This document shows, one piece after another, positions 53,012 to 62,413 of a stretch of 64,000 nt of DNA; position 1 is the first letter of the stretch, and each line of letters starts with the position of its first letter. The stretch is from Gemmatimonadota bacterium (GTDB lineage Bacteria; Latescibacterota; UBA2968). The notes beneath the pieces are model-generated. The model saw only the letters and a list, made by a program, of their open reading frames with translations. It searched no databases and was not told the DNA's origin. Location of the stretch: the NCBI GenBank assembly GCA_026705765.1, contig JAPPAB010000054.1:93376-157375 (forward strand), in the 5' to 3' direction. The position numbers and the translations under genes are program-made.

Positions 53012-53088
53012 GGTGAGACGTTAGAGAGCTACCCAGCCCCTATTTCTCCAGTCCCTGTTCTTTCACTTCTAACCTCTTACGTCTCACC
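53012..53088. repeat. Inverted repeat in the pstS-pstC gap
   Basis: GGTGAGACGTTAGAG (53012-53026) pairs with CTCTTACGTCTCACC (53074-53088), 14 of 15 matching, enclosing 47 bp. It may attenuate transcription so that more PstS than permease is made, or be a dispersed repeat; it lacks a T tract. Confidence 0.55.
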
Positions 53089-53094
53089 TTTATT

Positions 53095-55335
53095 ATGTCT
53101 CTTTCCTCAGAACCAACGTCAAAGCGACAATTGCCCGGTATTACGCCAGGCGCGCGCCTGATGGATCGCACTGGGCGGTGGATAATCACTGCTGGCGGCA
53201 TCGGGGTGATCCTATCGGTGTTGGGTATTTTTCTTTTTGTGTTGATGGCGTCCTATCCCCTGTTTTTGAAGCCGAGTGTGTCCAGGGTGCATACCTTTGA
53301 TTTTTCGCACCGTCAGCCCGTCCTGTGTACGGGGGTTGATCCCTATCGGGCGGTGATGTTTGTCGTACATGAAGAGGGGATTGATTTTGTGGATATGACT
53401 ACAAAGGCGGTGACAAAGTCTGTGTATCCCCCCGAATTACAGGGACGGCGTATTCGGGCAGCTTATCGCGCTCTGGATAACACGCATGTTGGCCTGGGTC
53501 TGGACGACGGTACAATGCTGGGCTGCCGCGTGAATTTTGCCGTGGATTACGACGCGGATGGCAAGCAGATTGTGACGCCGTCTTTTTTTGTTGAGTCGGT
53601 GATGGACCTGACCGATGAGGCTCTTGTGCATCTCGTATTTCGGCACGATGGAAAATCCCGGGGCACAGTACTTGGCATTGCGGATTCCGGGCAACTCGTT
53701 TTGGGAGTTTCCGAAACACAGCGCGGTCTTTTGAGCGGTGGCAAAACGACGATTCGCACATATGATTTGACCGCTGAGATTAAAGGGCGCGCCAGGGTGG
53801 GTGCTGTGGCAAAATCGGGACGCTATGTTCTGGTGGGCACAGACCGCGGTGAAGTGTTTCGATGGGAAATTGGACGGGCGAGTTCCAGGCCCAGGCTGTT
53901 GGATTATTTTCGGGCTTCCGATCAGGGGGTGACTGCGCTGGATTTTGTGCTGGGTGATGTGTCGCTTGTCGTGGGCGATGTGGGTGGTCGTGTGTCTGTC
54001 TGGATGCCCGTCAGAACGAGCGAGGGCGACAATAAAAGGGTGTTCAAAAGGATCCATACTTTGCAGTCTCATCCGGCGGCGGTGACTGCACTGGCGTCGT
54101 CTGCTCGCGACAAACAGTTTTTATCGGGCGATGTGTCGGGGGTGGTTGCGTTACATCACATGACATCGGAACAGACGTTTTTTCAATTGCCCGGTGAGGG
54201 TGCCATCCAAACTCTGTCTTTTGCGCCAAAAGCAAATGGTTTTTTGACTGCGAGCAAGTCGGGGCAGGTGACGGATTTCGACCTTCAAAATCCACATCCC
54301 GAAGTGACGTTACAAACGCTTTTTGGCAAGGTGTGGTACGAGGGATATACGGAGCCTCAATACGTGTGGCAATCCACGGGTGGATCGGATGATTTTGAGC
54401 CTAAGCTGAGTATTGTGCCTTTGATATTTGGTACCTTTAAGGGTACGCTTTACGCGATGTTATTCGCGTTGCCTCTGGCTGTTCTTGCAGCGATTTACAC
54501 ATCGGAATTTGCCTCTCCCAACGTGCGTAGTTTAGTCAAACCCGTGGTGGAGTTGATGGCCTCACTTCCCAGTGTGATTCTGGGCTTTTTAGCTGGTTTG
54601 TGGTTGGCTCCTCTGCTGGAGACGAGGATCGTCGGTGCGCTGTTGTTGTTGCCCTGTGTGCCCATTGTCGTGGTGATATGCGCGTGGGCGTGGGGGCAGG
54701 TGTCCGAAGATTTTGTACGCAGAGTACCGGATCACTGGATTTTAACTTTGTTGGCTGGTATCGCGTTGTTCGCGCTCTATCTGTCGTTCGCGCTCGGTCC
54801 GGTAGCCGAGTCGCTTTTGTTTGGCGGCAATTTTCAAGGCTGGTTGCTCGGCACAACGGGTACGCGCTACGATCAGCGCAATTGTCTGGTGGTGGGCTTT
54901 GCGATGGGATTTGCCGTGGTACCCATTATTTACACGATCTGCGAGGATGCTCTGTCGAGTGTGCCGCAGCATCTGCGCGCCGGGTCACTCGCGCTTGGCG
55001 CAACGCCCTGGCAGACGGCTATTCGCGTGGTGTTGCCCACGGCGAGCCCGGGCATTTTTTCCGCGACTATGATCGGTTTCGGCCGCGCTGTGGGCGAAAC
55101 GATGATTGTGTTGATGGCTACGGGCAATACGCCGATTCTGGATTGGACCATTTTTAATGGCATGCGCACGATGTCGGCCAATATCGCTGTGGAGATTCCC
55201 GAAGCACCCCATGAAGGTACGCTTTATCGCGTGTTGTTTTTGACAGGGGTTTTGCTGGCGGCGATTACTTTTTTGGTGAATACGCTGGCAGAAGTGGTGC
55301 GGCAGCATTTGCGCGAGAAGTATAGCAGGATTTGA
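53095..55335 (+). CDS. pstC: Phosphate ABC transporter permease PstC, long form with an N-terminal beta-propeller-like domain
   Basis: 746 aa; ordinary PstC has about 300. A first membrane helix (residues 22-50) is followed by about 350 residues of WD/propeller-like repeats outside the membrane (ALDNTHVGLGLDDGTMLG, YVLVGTDRGEVFRWEIG, ALDFVLGDVSLVVGDVGGRV, ALASSARDKQFLSGDVSG). The C-terminal permease (about residues 440-746) has five or more helices and the EAA loop LGATPWQTAIRVVLPTASPG. Long PstC forms are known in gamma-proteobacteria. No strong ribosome-binding site is seen, so translation may couple to upstream reading. Confidence 0.9.
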   Translation: MSLSSEPTSKRQLPGITPGARLMDRTGRWIITAGGIGVILSVLGIFLFVLMASYPLFLKPSVSRVHTFDFSHRQPVLCTGVDPYRAVMFVVHEEGIDFVDMTTKAVTKSVYPPELQGRRIRAAYRALDNTHVGLGLDDGTMLGCRVNFAVDYDADGKQIVTPSFFVESVMDLTDEALVHLVFRHDGKSRGTVLGIADSGQLVLGVSETQRGLLSGGKTTIRTYDLTAEIKGRARVGAVAKSGRYVLVGTDRGEVFRWEIGRASSRPRLLDYFRASDQGVTALDFVLGDVSLVVGDVGGRVSVWMPVRTSEGDNKRVFKRIHTLQSHPAAVTALASSARDKQFLSGDVSGVVALHHMTSEQTFFQLPGEGAIQTLSFAPKANGFLTASKSGQVTDFDLQNPHPEVTLQTLFGKVWYEGYTEPQYVWQSTGGSDDFEPKLSIVPLIFGTFKGTLYAMLFALPLAVLAAIYTSEFASPNVRSLVKPVVELMASLPSVILGFLAGLWLAPLLETRIVGALLLLPCVPIVVVICAWAWGQVSEDFVRRVPDHWILTLLAGIALFALYLSFALGPVAESLLFGGNFQGWLLGTTGTRYDQRNCLVVGFAMGFAVVPIIYTICEDALSSVPQHLRAGSLALGATPWQTAIRVVLPTASPGIFSATMIGFGRAVGETMIVLMATGNTPILDWTIFNGMRTMSANIAVEIPEAPHEGTLYRVLFLTGVLLAAITFLVNTLAEVVRQHLREKYSRI

Positions 55336-55345
55336 TGTTCTGGAG

Positions 55346-56953
55346 ATGGATGTGAAAAATTTTTGGAAAACAGGTGTGCCATTTGTCTGGTTGACCGGCA
55401 GTGCGCTGGCGCTTTGTTTGCTCATGATTACAGGGCTGATCGCGCTGGTTATGTACAATGGCACTGGATTTTTTTGGCCCTCGGATATCGAAGCAGTGGT
55501 ATTCAGAGATGGTCGGCAGGCGATGGGGCAGCGGTGGGATAAGCAGGAGATTCCCGCGTCGCACCGAACGGGATCCGGGCAATTTCGCATTCAGCTCAAA
55601 GTGGGCAATCGCGATGTGTATGGCAGCGATTTTCAATGGATAGATGTATCGGATATTCAATCGACGGATTATCCCGTAGATGCGGTGGTTTTTGAGCGGC
55701 GCGAGTGGGGCAATTTTTACGGGTTTATCGAAGCGCTGTACGAAGGTGAAACCCAGGTGTCGAATACATGGGATGTGCTGCAAGCACAATTGGATAATAC
55801 CCGGGAACGTCACGAACAGATTCGGCAAATTGAAAAAGATGCGATTGGCGACTTAAATCGGCAAATTGAAAGCCTGCGCCTGAAAAAACGCGAGATAGAA
55901 TTGGGTGATGGAAATGCCGATGAAATTGGCGCGATTGATCGAGAGAGCAGGTCCTATTGGGAAGCTTATGAACAATTGGCCGACCAATTGGCGCAGTTGC
56001 GAGCGGCCAACGAGGTTTACCGCATAGATGTGCGGTTAATTGGCGGTGAGGTGCGACAGATTGCCACGGCCGATATCGTGCGCGCCTATCGTCCCAACCG
56101 ACTGGGCATTTTGGGAAAAACGAGCGTTTATTTTTCGCGCGTCGCGGAATTTTTATTTGATGAACCCCGCGAGTCCAATACAGAAGGCGGGGTATTTCCC
56201 GCGATCTTTGGCACTGTTATGATGGTTTTTTTAATGAGTTTGGCGGCTGTGCCATTTGGCATCTTAGCCGCGCTCTATTTGCGCGAATACGCCGGGCAGG
56301 GTATCTTAGTTAGAGTGATTCGCATTGCGGTTAATAATCTGGCGGGTGTACCTTCTATTGTTTTTGGGATGTTTGGGCTGGGATTCTTTGTTTATGGCAT
56401 TGGCGGAAGTATCGATCAGTTCTTTTTTTCTGAATCATTGCCCACGCCTACATTTGGTACTGGTGGCATTTTGTGGGCGTCGTTGACTCTGGCATTGCTG
56501 ACAGTGCCGGTGATGATTGTTTCAGCCGAAGAAGCGCTTTCTGCCGTGCCGAGTGATGTACGTGCCGGGTCGCTGGCACTGGGGGCGACCAAATTGCAAA
56601 CTATTTTGCGCGTGGTTTTGCCCGGTGCGTTGCCGGGTATTCTCACGGGGATTATTCTCGTGATTGCACGCGGTGCTGGCGAGGTGGCTCCGCTGATGAT
56701 TACTGGCGTTGTGAAATTGGCTCCTGCGTTGCCCGTAGATGGTATTTGGCCCTTTTTTCACCTGGAACGCAAGTTTATGCATCTGGGTTTTCACATTTAC
56801 GATGTGGGTTTCCAGTCGCCCAATGTCGAGGCGGCTCGCCCCATGGTATATACGACGACTTTATTGCTGATGGGGATTGTACTGGCTCTGAATCTGGTGG
56901 CAATTCTGGTTCGCAATCGGCTTCGCAGGCGCGTTGGTGGTGCGACGTTTTAA
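55346..56953 (+). CDS. pstA: Phosphate ABC transporter permease PstA, long form with coiled coil
   Basis: 535 aa; the core PstA is about 290. After a first helix (residues 13-38) comes a periplasmic region with a predicted coiled coil (about 145-225, HEQIRQIEKDAIGDLNRQIE...). Residues 285-530 hold the permease with EAA loop LGATKLQTILRVVLPGALPG. It begins 10 bp after pstC. Both permeases have matching extensions, so these may interact outside the membrane. Confidence 0.92.
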   Translation: MDVKNFWKTGVPFVWLTGSALALCLLMITGLIALVMYNGTGFFWPSDIEAVVFRDGRQAMGQRWDKQEIPASHRTGSGQFRIQLKVGNRDVYGSDFQWIDVSDIQSTDYPVDAVVFERREWGNFYGFIEALYEGETQVSNTWDVLQAQLDNTRERHEQIRQIEKDAIGDLNRQIESLRLKKREIELGDGNADEIGAIDRESRSYWEAYEQLADQLAQLRAANEVYRIDVRLIGGEVRQIATADIVRAYRPNRLGILGKTSVYFSRVAEFLFDEPRESNTEGGVFPAIFGTVMMVFLMSLAAVPFGILAALYLREYAGQGILVRVIRIAVNNLAGVPSIVFGMFGLGFFVYGIGGSIDQFFFSESLPTPTFGTGGILWASLTLALLTVPVMIVSAEEALSAVPSDVRAGSLALGATKLQTILRVVLPGALPGILTGIILVIARGAGEVAPLMITGVVKLAPALPVDGIWPFFHLERKFMHLGFHIYDVGFQSPNVEAARPMVYTTTLLLMGIVLALNLVAILVRNRLRRRVGGATF

Positions 56954-56976
56954 ACAGGTGATGGAAAGGAATCTCA

Positions 56977-57786
56977 ATGGCTGAAGCAGTACTTGCAAAT
57001 ACACGGTCCGAAGCAATTGTTCCAGATATTCAGAATCCCATTGTCACCATATCGCATCTGAGCCTGTATTACGGCGAGACGCAGGCCCTTTTTGACATTG
57101 ATATGCAGATTCCCGAGTATCGGGTAACGGCTCTTATCGGTCCTTCGGGGTGCGGGAAGTCAACGCTGTTGCGGTGTATGAATAGGCTGAACGATTTGAT
57201 CGATTCGGTGCGTATTGAGGGTGTGGTTGAAATTGACAATGACGACATTTACGATCCCGGATACGATGTAATTTCGCTGCGGCGCCAGGTCGGAATGGTG
57301 TTTCAAAAGTCCAATCCCTTTCCCAAGTCGATCTATGAAAATCTCGTTTACGGTTTGAGAATTGCAGGTGAAAATCGGCGGGCGGTACTCGATGAGGTGG
57401 TGGAACGCAGTTTGCGTGCTGCCGCGCTTTGGGATGAGGTAAAAGACAGGCTCGATGACAGTGCTCTGGGCCTTTCGGGAGGACAACAGCAGAGGTTGTG
57501 CATTGCGCGTGCAATTGCTGTTGAGCCTTCGGTGATCTTGATGGATGAACCCTGTTCGGCACTGGATCCAATTGCGACGGGACGCATTGAAGAGACAATT
57601 GAAGAGCTCAAAAAGCAATATACGATCGTGATTGTAACACATAATATGCAGCAGGCATCGCGCATTTCGGACTATACGGCGTTTTTTTATTTGGGACGTT
57701 TGATCGAGATGGCCGAAACGAGTGAGATGTTTACCAATCCGCAGCTCAAGCAAACCGAAGATTATGTGACGGGGCGATTTGGGTAA
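56977..57786 (+). CDS. pstB: Phosphate ABC transporter, ATP-binding protein
   Basis: 269 aa. Walker [20 protein letters not shown] (PstB-specific RCMNR), Q-loop [19 protein letters not shown], signature [15 protein letters not shown], Walker [18 protein letters not shown] and H-loop [20 protein letters not shown] precedes the ATG. Ends 16 bp before phoU. Confidence 0.97.
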   Translation: MAEAVLANTRSEAIVPDIQNPIVTISHLSLYYGETQALFDIDMQIPEYRVTALIGPSGCGKSTLLRCMNRLNDLIDSVRIEGVVEIDNDDIYDPGYDVISLRRQVGMVFQKSNPFPKSIYENLVYGLRIAGENRRAVLDEVVERSLRAAALWDEVKDRLDDSALGLSGGQQQRLCIARAIAVEPSVILMDEPCSALDPIATGRIEETIEELKKQYTIVIVTHNMQQASRISDYTAFFYLGRLIEMAETSEMFTNPQLKQTEDYVTGRFG

Positions 57787-57802
57787 GAACGGAGTGATTA
57801 TT

Positions 57803-58480
57803 ATGGAGCGTACTCTCGACCAGCATCTCGACCACCTCAAAGGTGAGTTGTTGAAGATGGGTAGTGCGGTAGAAGAGTCTATTGAACAGGCAGTACAATC
57901 GCTTGTAGAGCGCGACAATCACCTCGTTGATGTGGTTGAAGAAGGTGGGGATCACATCGACGATTGGGAAGTGGCGATAGAAGAAGAGTGTTTGAAGTTG
58001 TTGGCTGTGCAGCAACCCGTGGCTGGCGATTTGCGCCTGGTGGCGGGCATTATGAAGATCAATTACGATCTCGAGCGCATCAATGATCAGGCAGTCAATA
58101 TCGCTCAGCGCGCCCGCTTGCTCAATCAGATGCCGCAATTGAAACCATTAATTGATATTCCACGAATGGCCGAGTTGGCACGGGGTATGGTCAGGGATGC
58201 TCTGGATGCATTTGTCAATCGCGATGTGGAATTGGCCAATAAGGTGCGTCGAATTGACGATACTATGGATGCCTTGCGCGATCAAATTTTCCGCGAGTTG
58301 TTGACGTACTTAAACACGGGTATGCCCGCGACTGTGGATCAGGCTATTTTGCTCATTCTCGTGTCCAGGCATCTGGAGCGCATTGGCGATCATTCATCCA
58401 ATATTGCCGAAAATGCCGTCTATCTCGTTCAAGGGCGCATTGTGAGACATAAAAAGGAGGAATTGCGCGCAGAAGAGTGA
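57803..58480 (+). CDS. phoU: Phosphate-uptake regulator PhoU
   Basis: 225 aa from the ATG at 57803. Two three-helix bundles with the metal-binding motifs VEEGGDHIDDWEVAIEEECL, the PhoU LLAVQQPVAGDLRLVAGIMK and DLERINDQAVNIA motifs, and the C-terminal SRHLERIGDHSSNIAENAVYL. Links the Pst importer to histidine-kinase control of the Pho regulon; the phoR and phoB genes are not in the window. Confidence 0.96.
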   Translation: MERTLDQHLDHLKGELLKMGSAVEESIEQAVQSLVERDNHLVDVVEEGGDHIDDWEVAIEEECLKLLAVQQPVAGDLRLVAGIMKINYDLERINDQAVNIAQRARLLNQMPQLKPLIDIPRMAELARGMVRDALDAFVNRDVELANKVRRIDDTMDALRDQIFRELLTYLNTGMPATVDQAILLILVSRHLERIGDHSSNIAENAVYLVQGRIVRHKKEELRAEE

Positions 58481-58572
58481 TCCCCCTTTGTGGCGAACAC
58501 TGTTGTGTAAACGACACGCGATTGTAACACGGCGATGATATTATACCCAAAGCACGACGTATTCTCCCTCTT

Positions 58573-58606
58573 GGGAACCGGCTCGCGACCCGGTTCCCAT
58601 TTTTTT
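58573..58606 (+). terminator. Intrinsic terminator 1 after phoU
   Basis: GGGAACCGG (58573-58581) pairs with CCGGTTCCC (58590-58598), 8-nt loop, then AT7. Confidence 0.9.
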
Positions 58607-58633
58607 GCCCCGAATTTGAATTCGGGGCTTTTT
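58607..58633 (+). terminator. Intrinsic terminator 2 after phoU
   Basis: GCCCCGAA (58607-58614) pairs with TTCGGGGC (58621-58628), 6-nt loop, then T5. The two terminators stand back to back, giving a strict end to the Pho operon. Confidence 0.9.
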
Positions 58634-58635
58634 CG

Positions 58636-58664
58636 TTGACCCAAAATTGGTACCTGTGTATTTT
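58636..58664 (+). promoter_or_regulatory. Promoter of the NUDIX-MoxR-VWA-XdhC operon
   Basis: TTGACC (58636-58641), 17-bp spacer, TATTTT (58659-58664); start near 58671, directly after the two terminators. Confidence 0.65.
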
Positions 58665-58713
58665 ACTGTCTGGAGAGACTACTATATTATATTAATATTA
58701 CAAAATAAGGTGG

Positions 58714-59262
58714 TTGATCTCTTTGTCCAGTTGCATAAAATCCGAAGCCCGATTTTGCGAGCGATGCGGGACTTTGCTGGTTGTAAAAGCAGTTGAAGAT
58801 CGGGAGAGGCCCTGTTGTCCGTCGTGTGGATTTGTGGCTTATCTCGACCCCAAGGTAGCCGCTGGGGTTATTGTAACTCTCGATGGTGGCGTCGTCTTGC
58901 TCAAGCGCAATATTGATCCCGGGTTTGGCAAATGGGTGTTCCCCGGCGGATATGTAGATGCGGGCGAGCCAACCGATGTCGCGGCTGTGCGTGAAACCCG
59001 CGAGGAGGTGGGGTTAGAGGTTGAGATTGGCGAGTTGCTCGGCGTGTTGTCTTATGAAGGGGAGCGGGTGGTGCTGATTGTTTATACTGGACGGGTTGTG
59101 GGCGGAAAGTTGGAAGGCAATTTTGAATCGCAGGCTGTGGCTACATTTGCCCCTCGGGATATTCCCTGGCGTGATCTGGCTTTTGACACGACCAGAGAGG
59201 CATTGCAAATTTGGGTGGCACAGTATGGCGAAATGTACGCAAAAGAAAGGTTATTATGCTGA
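58714..59262 (+). CDS. NUDIX hydrolase with N-terminal zinc ribbon
   Basis: 182 aa (TTG 58714; TTG 58723 is possible). The N-terminal C-x2-C pair FCERCG ... CCPSCG forms a zinc ribbon. The NUDIX box is GYVDAGEPTDVAAVRETREEVGLEVE, a complete G-x5-E-x7-R-E-x2-E-E-x-G-U signature. Such NudC-like or ADP-ribose-type enzymes hydrolyse nucleoside diphosphate derivatives. The stop overlaps moxR by 7 bp, so translation is coupled. Its function in the Mo-hydroxylase context is unknown. Confidence 0.88.
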   Translation: MISLSSCIKSEARFCERCGTLLVVKAVEDRERPCCPSCGFVAYLDPKVAAGVIVTLDGGVVLLKRNIDPGFGKWVFPGGYVDAGEPTDVAAVRETREEVGLEVEIGELLGVLSYEGERVVLIVYTGRVVGGKLEGNFESQAVATFAPRDIPWRDLAFDTTREALQIWVAQYGEMYAKERLLC

Positions 59263-60167
59263 ATTCTATTGAAGATGTTGAAGAGCGGTTTGCCGAGCAG
59301 GGGTATATCACGGACCGCACATTGGCAACGACGATTTTTTTGGCGCAGTCGCTTGGCAAACCGATTTTTCTCGAAGGGGAGCCAGGCGTTGGAAAGACGG
59401 AAGTGGCCAAAGTTATGGCCGGCATTTTTGATACTGAGTTGATTCGATTGCAGTGCTATGAAGGCATTGATGCCAATACGGCATTGTACGAATGGAATTA
59501 TCCGCGCCAGATGCTGGAGTTGAGGCTTGAAGAGGCGCGAGGAATCGACAAGGCCGAAATAGGTCAAAATATTTTTCGCGAAGATTTTTTGCTCAAGCGT
59601 CCCCTTTTGTCGGCTCTTGAAGGGAGCGCAGAAAAGCAACAGGTGTTGTTGATTGACGAAGTGGATCGGTCAGATGAAGAGTTTGAAGCGTTTTTGCTCG
59701 AAGTGTTGTCCGATTTCCAGATTACGATTCCCGAGATTGGTGCGATAAGAGCGATGCAGGTGCCGTTTGTCGTGCTTACGTCCAATCGAACGCGCGAGTT
59801 GCACGACGCGCTGAAGCGCCGGTGTTTGTATTTGTGGATTGACTATCCCACGTTTAGCAAAGAGATGGATATTGTGCGGTCGCGTGTGTCGGGTGTGCAG
59901 GACGAATTGGCACAACAGGTTTGCGGGTTTATGCAATTGTTGCGCAATCGCGATTTTTACAAAAAACCCGGCGTTGCCGAAACGATTGATTGGGCACTGG
60001 CTCTGATGGCTATGCAGGTTGAAGAACTGGATCCTCACACAGTTGATGCGACATTGGGATGTGTTTTGAAGTATAAAGAAGATATTGAAAAAATTCAGGA
60101 AGACGGTCTGCCACAACTGATTGAGAAGGCCCGATTGCTGAAAGAGCGCACGCAAGTTGCCGTTTAG
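59256..60167 (+). CDS. MoxR-type AAA ATPase (CoxD-like)
   Basis: 303 aa from the ATG at 59256 with AAAGG upstream. Walker A LEGEPGVGKTE, Walker B VLLIDEVDRSDEEFEAFL, sensor LTSNRTRELHDALKRRCLYLW and the DYPTF motif after it. MoxR proteins of this branch partner with VWA-domain proteins; CoxD helps mature the CO-dehydrogenase active site. The VWA gene follows 8 bp downstream. Confidence 0.9.
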   Translation: MLNSIEDVEERFAEQGYITDRTLATTIFLAQSLGKPIFLEGEPGVGKTEVAKVMAGIFDTELIRLQCYEGIDANTALYEWNYPRQMLELRLEEARGIDKAEIGQNIFREDFLLKRPLLSALEGSAEKQQVLLIDEVDRSDEEFEAFLLEVLSDFQITIPEIGAIRAMQVPFVVLTSNRTRELHDALKRRCLYLWIDYPTFSKEMDIVRSRVSGVQDELAQQVCGFMQLLRNRDFYKKPGVAETIDWALALMAMQVEELDPHTVDATLGCVLKYKEDIEKIQEDGLPQLIEKARLLKERTQVAV

Positions 60168-60175
60168 GAGATTAT

Positions 60176-61312
60176 ATGCCAAGGACCATGCTGGGACGAG
60201 TTGTCGGTTTTTCAAGGGCTTTGCACAGTGCAGGCGTTGAAGTCAATGCGGGCAATCTCATTGATTTGTGCGACAGTTTTCGATATATCAATCTGCACAA
60301 TCGGAGCGATTTTTACGCTGCTGCGCGTGCGACTCTGGTGTCGCGCTATGACGATCTGGAGACTTTTGACGAGGTTTTCAGAGCTTTCTGGGCGCGGCCG
60401 ATTTTGCCCGACGATATGACGCTGACCGATACGGATGCTGGCGGAGATCCGGATCTCGATGTTCAGGCAGATGTCAATGAGGTGGTGGATACCGCTGATT
60501 TGCAGGAGGAGGCTGAGGGGGAGGGCGAATCCGAGGAAGTTGGGTATAGCCCCGATGAGGCTTTGATGGGAAAAGATTTGGCCGCTATGTCCGATCGCGA
60601 GATTGAGCAGGCTCGAAAGGTGATCCACGAAATTGTGAATATCATTGCCAATCGCCGAAGTCGCAGGCGCGTGCCCGAGAACCGGGGGGCTGAACTGGAT
60701 TTCAGGCGCACATGGCGGCGCAATGCGCTATATGGTTCTGATGGTGTCGAATTGATGATGAAGCGGCGGCGGATTAAAAAGACCAAGCTGATGTTGTTGT
60801 GTGATGTGAGTGGGTCTATGGATTGTTATAGCCGTTTTTTGATTCGTTTTATCTACGCGCTCAAGCGCGAAATCCGAGATGTAGAGGTCGGGGTGTTTTC
60901 CACGCGGATGACCGCAATTTCGCGTTTGCTCAAGACAAAGGGTATTGAAGAATCGCTCGTGGAAGTGGCTGATACAGTACACGATTGGGCGGGTGGCACA
61001 GATATTGGCGGGTGTTTGCGCGAGTTTAACGACCAGTTTGCACGCGATATGTTGCACTCGCGCACTGTGATGATTATTGTGAGCGATGGTTGGGACCGCG
61101 GCGATCCCGATTTGATGCGGCAAGAGATGGCGCGGTTGCGAAAGCGCGTGCATAAGTTGATGTGGCTCAATCCGCTTTTGGGCACGCCGGGATATCAGCC
61201 CCTGTGTTTGGGGATGAAGACAGCACTTCCATATCTGGATTATTTTTTGCCCGCACACAATTTGGAGAGTTTGATTCAACTGGCTCGAACACTGCGATCT
61301 GTTTGGAAGTAG
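60176..61312 (+). CDS. VWA-domain protein (CoxE-like)
   Basis: 378 aa. An N-terminal helical region, an acidic linker (about residues 90-125, rich in Asp and Glu), then the CoxE-type VWA domain. The metal-dependent adhesion site is DVSGSMDCYSRF (D-x-S-x-S), with a further acidic motif WAGGTDIGGC and VSDGWDRGDP. It is the usual MoxR partner in Mo-hydroxylase maturation. AGGAG precedes the ATG. Confidence 0.9.
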   Translation: MPRTMLGRVVGFSRALHSAGVEVNAGNLIDLCDSFRYINLHNRSDFYAAARATLVSRYDDLETFDEVFRAFWARPILPDDMTLTDTDAGGDPDLDVQADVNEVVDTADLQEEAEGEGESEEVGYSPDEALMGKDLAAMSDREIEQARKVIHEIVNIIANRRSRRRVPENRGAELDFRRTWRRNALYGSDGVELMMKRRRIKKTKLMLLCDVSGSMDCYSRFLIRFIYALKREIRDVEVGVFSTRMTAISRLLKTKGIEESLVEVADTVHDWAGGTDIGGCLREFNDQFARDMLHSRTVMIIVSDGWDRGDPDLMRQEMARLRKRVHKLMWLNPLLGTPGYQPLCLGMKTALPYLDYFLPAHNLESLIQLARTLRSVWK

Positions 61313-61321
61313 GGGGATGTT

Positions 61322-62413
61322 ATGGCTGGTCGAGATGTTTTTCAAGAGGCTTTGACCCTGATTTCTCAGGGGGAAAAGGCCGCCTTATCGACGATTGTGT
61401 CGAGCAAGGGGTCTTTGCCGATGAGCAAAAAGGCCAAGATGCTCGTGCGTCCCGATGGTAAAATTATAGGTACGGTGGGCGGTGGTTGTTTGGAAGCCGA
61501 TGTGTGGGCCGAAGCCCGTCATGTGATGGAAATCGAAGCACCGACGTTGCAGAAGTTTATTTTGACGGAAAAACACGCGGGCGAAAATGGCCTCAATTGC
61601 GGTGGCAATGTCGAAATTTTTACCGAGCCTTTGTTGCCCGGGCGCGCAGATGATATGCTCGACGAGATTGCTCGGGTTCGCAAAGTGCGCGGTTCGGCTG
61701 TGCTGGCAACGCTGGTTTCGGGCGGGGATCAGGTGGGCGCGAAGTTATTGGTTCATCCCGATGGTAGAACAGTGGGGAGTCTGGACAATGACCTCGCCGA
61801 AGCCTGTGTGCGCGAAGAGGTGGCGGCTTTTGAGGCGATTCCAGAGAGTTTGCTCAAGGTTATAAAAATTGGCTCGGAACCCGTTGTGGTCTTTTTGGAG
61901 TCTATTTGTCCCGAGCCCACGCTGTTTTTATTTGGCGGGGGTCACGTTTCTTTTGCTATTGCACAGATCGCGCATTCGGTCGGATTTCGGATTGTGGTTA
62001 TTGATGACCGGCCCATGTTTGCCAATAAAGAGCGGTTTCCCATGGCGAGTGAAACGCTGACGTTGGAGATGGAGACGGCTTTTAACCATATAGTTATTGA
62101 CGATTTGTCTTATGTGGTGGCTGTGACGCGCGGGCACCAGCACGATAAGCCGGTTATCGAGCAGGCGATTGATACCCAGGCGGCGTATATTGGTATGATT
62201 GGTAGCCGCCGGAAGATCGCGCTGATGTGGAAAGAGTTTGAAGCCAAAGGCATTCCGAGAGAAAAATTGGATGCGGTTCATGCGCCGATTGGATTGGATA
62301 TCGGTGCAGATACACCCGAAGAGATTGCCGTGAGTATTGTGTCCGAACTTATACGGGTGCGCCGATCACAGGGAAAGCCCATACATCAGGGTATGTCGCT
62401 GTCATCGGTGTGA
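61322..62413 (+). CDS. XdhC/CoxF-family molybdenum-hydroxylase maturation protein
   Basis: 363 aa. N-terminal XdhC_CoxI part (TLISQGEKAALSTIVSSKGS, GTVGGGCLEADVW) and a C-terminal Rossmann-type XdhC_C part (LFLFGGGHVSFAIAQIAHS, VIDDRPMFANKERFP, GMIGSRRKIALMW, HAPIGLDIGADTPEEIAVSI). XdhC binds the molybdenum cofactor and hands it over for insertion of the sulfido ligand. It ends the unit; no CoxMSL or XdhAB genes are present. Confidence 0.92.
   Translation: MAGRDVFQEALTLISQGEKAALSTIVSSKGSLPMSKKAKMLVRPDGKIIGTVGGGCLEADVWAEARHVMEIEAPTLQKFILTEKHAGENGLNCGGNVEIFTEPLLPGRADDMLDEIARVRKVRGSAVLATLVSGGDQVGAKLLVHPDGRTVGSLDNDLAEACVREEVAAFEAIPESLLKVIKIGSEPVVVFLESICPEPTLFLFGGGHVSFAIAQIAHSVGFRIVVIDDRPMFANKERFPMASETLTLEMETAFNHIVIDDLSYVVAVTRGHQHDKPVIEQAIDTQAAYIGMIGSRRKIALMWKEFEAKGIPREKLDAVHAPIGLDIGADTPEEIAVSIVSELIRVRRSQGKPIHQGMSLSSV

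Noticed and set aside
58505..58550. TTGTGTAAAC/TTGTAACAC sequence after phoU, similar to Pho-box heptamers
   Set aside because: The copies do not keep the 11-bp phase and are followed by terminators, not by a gene start.
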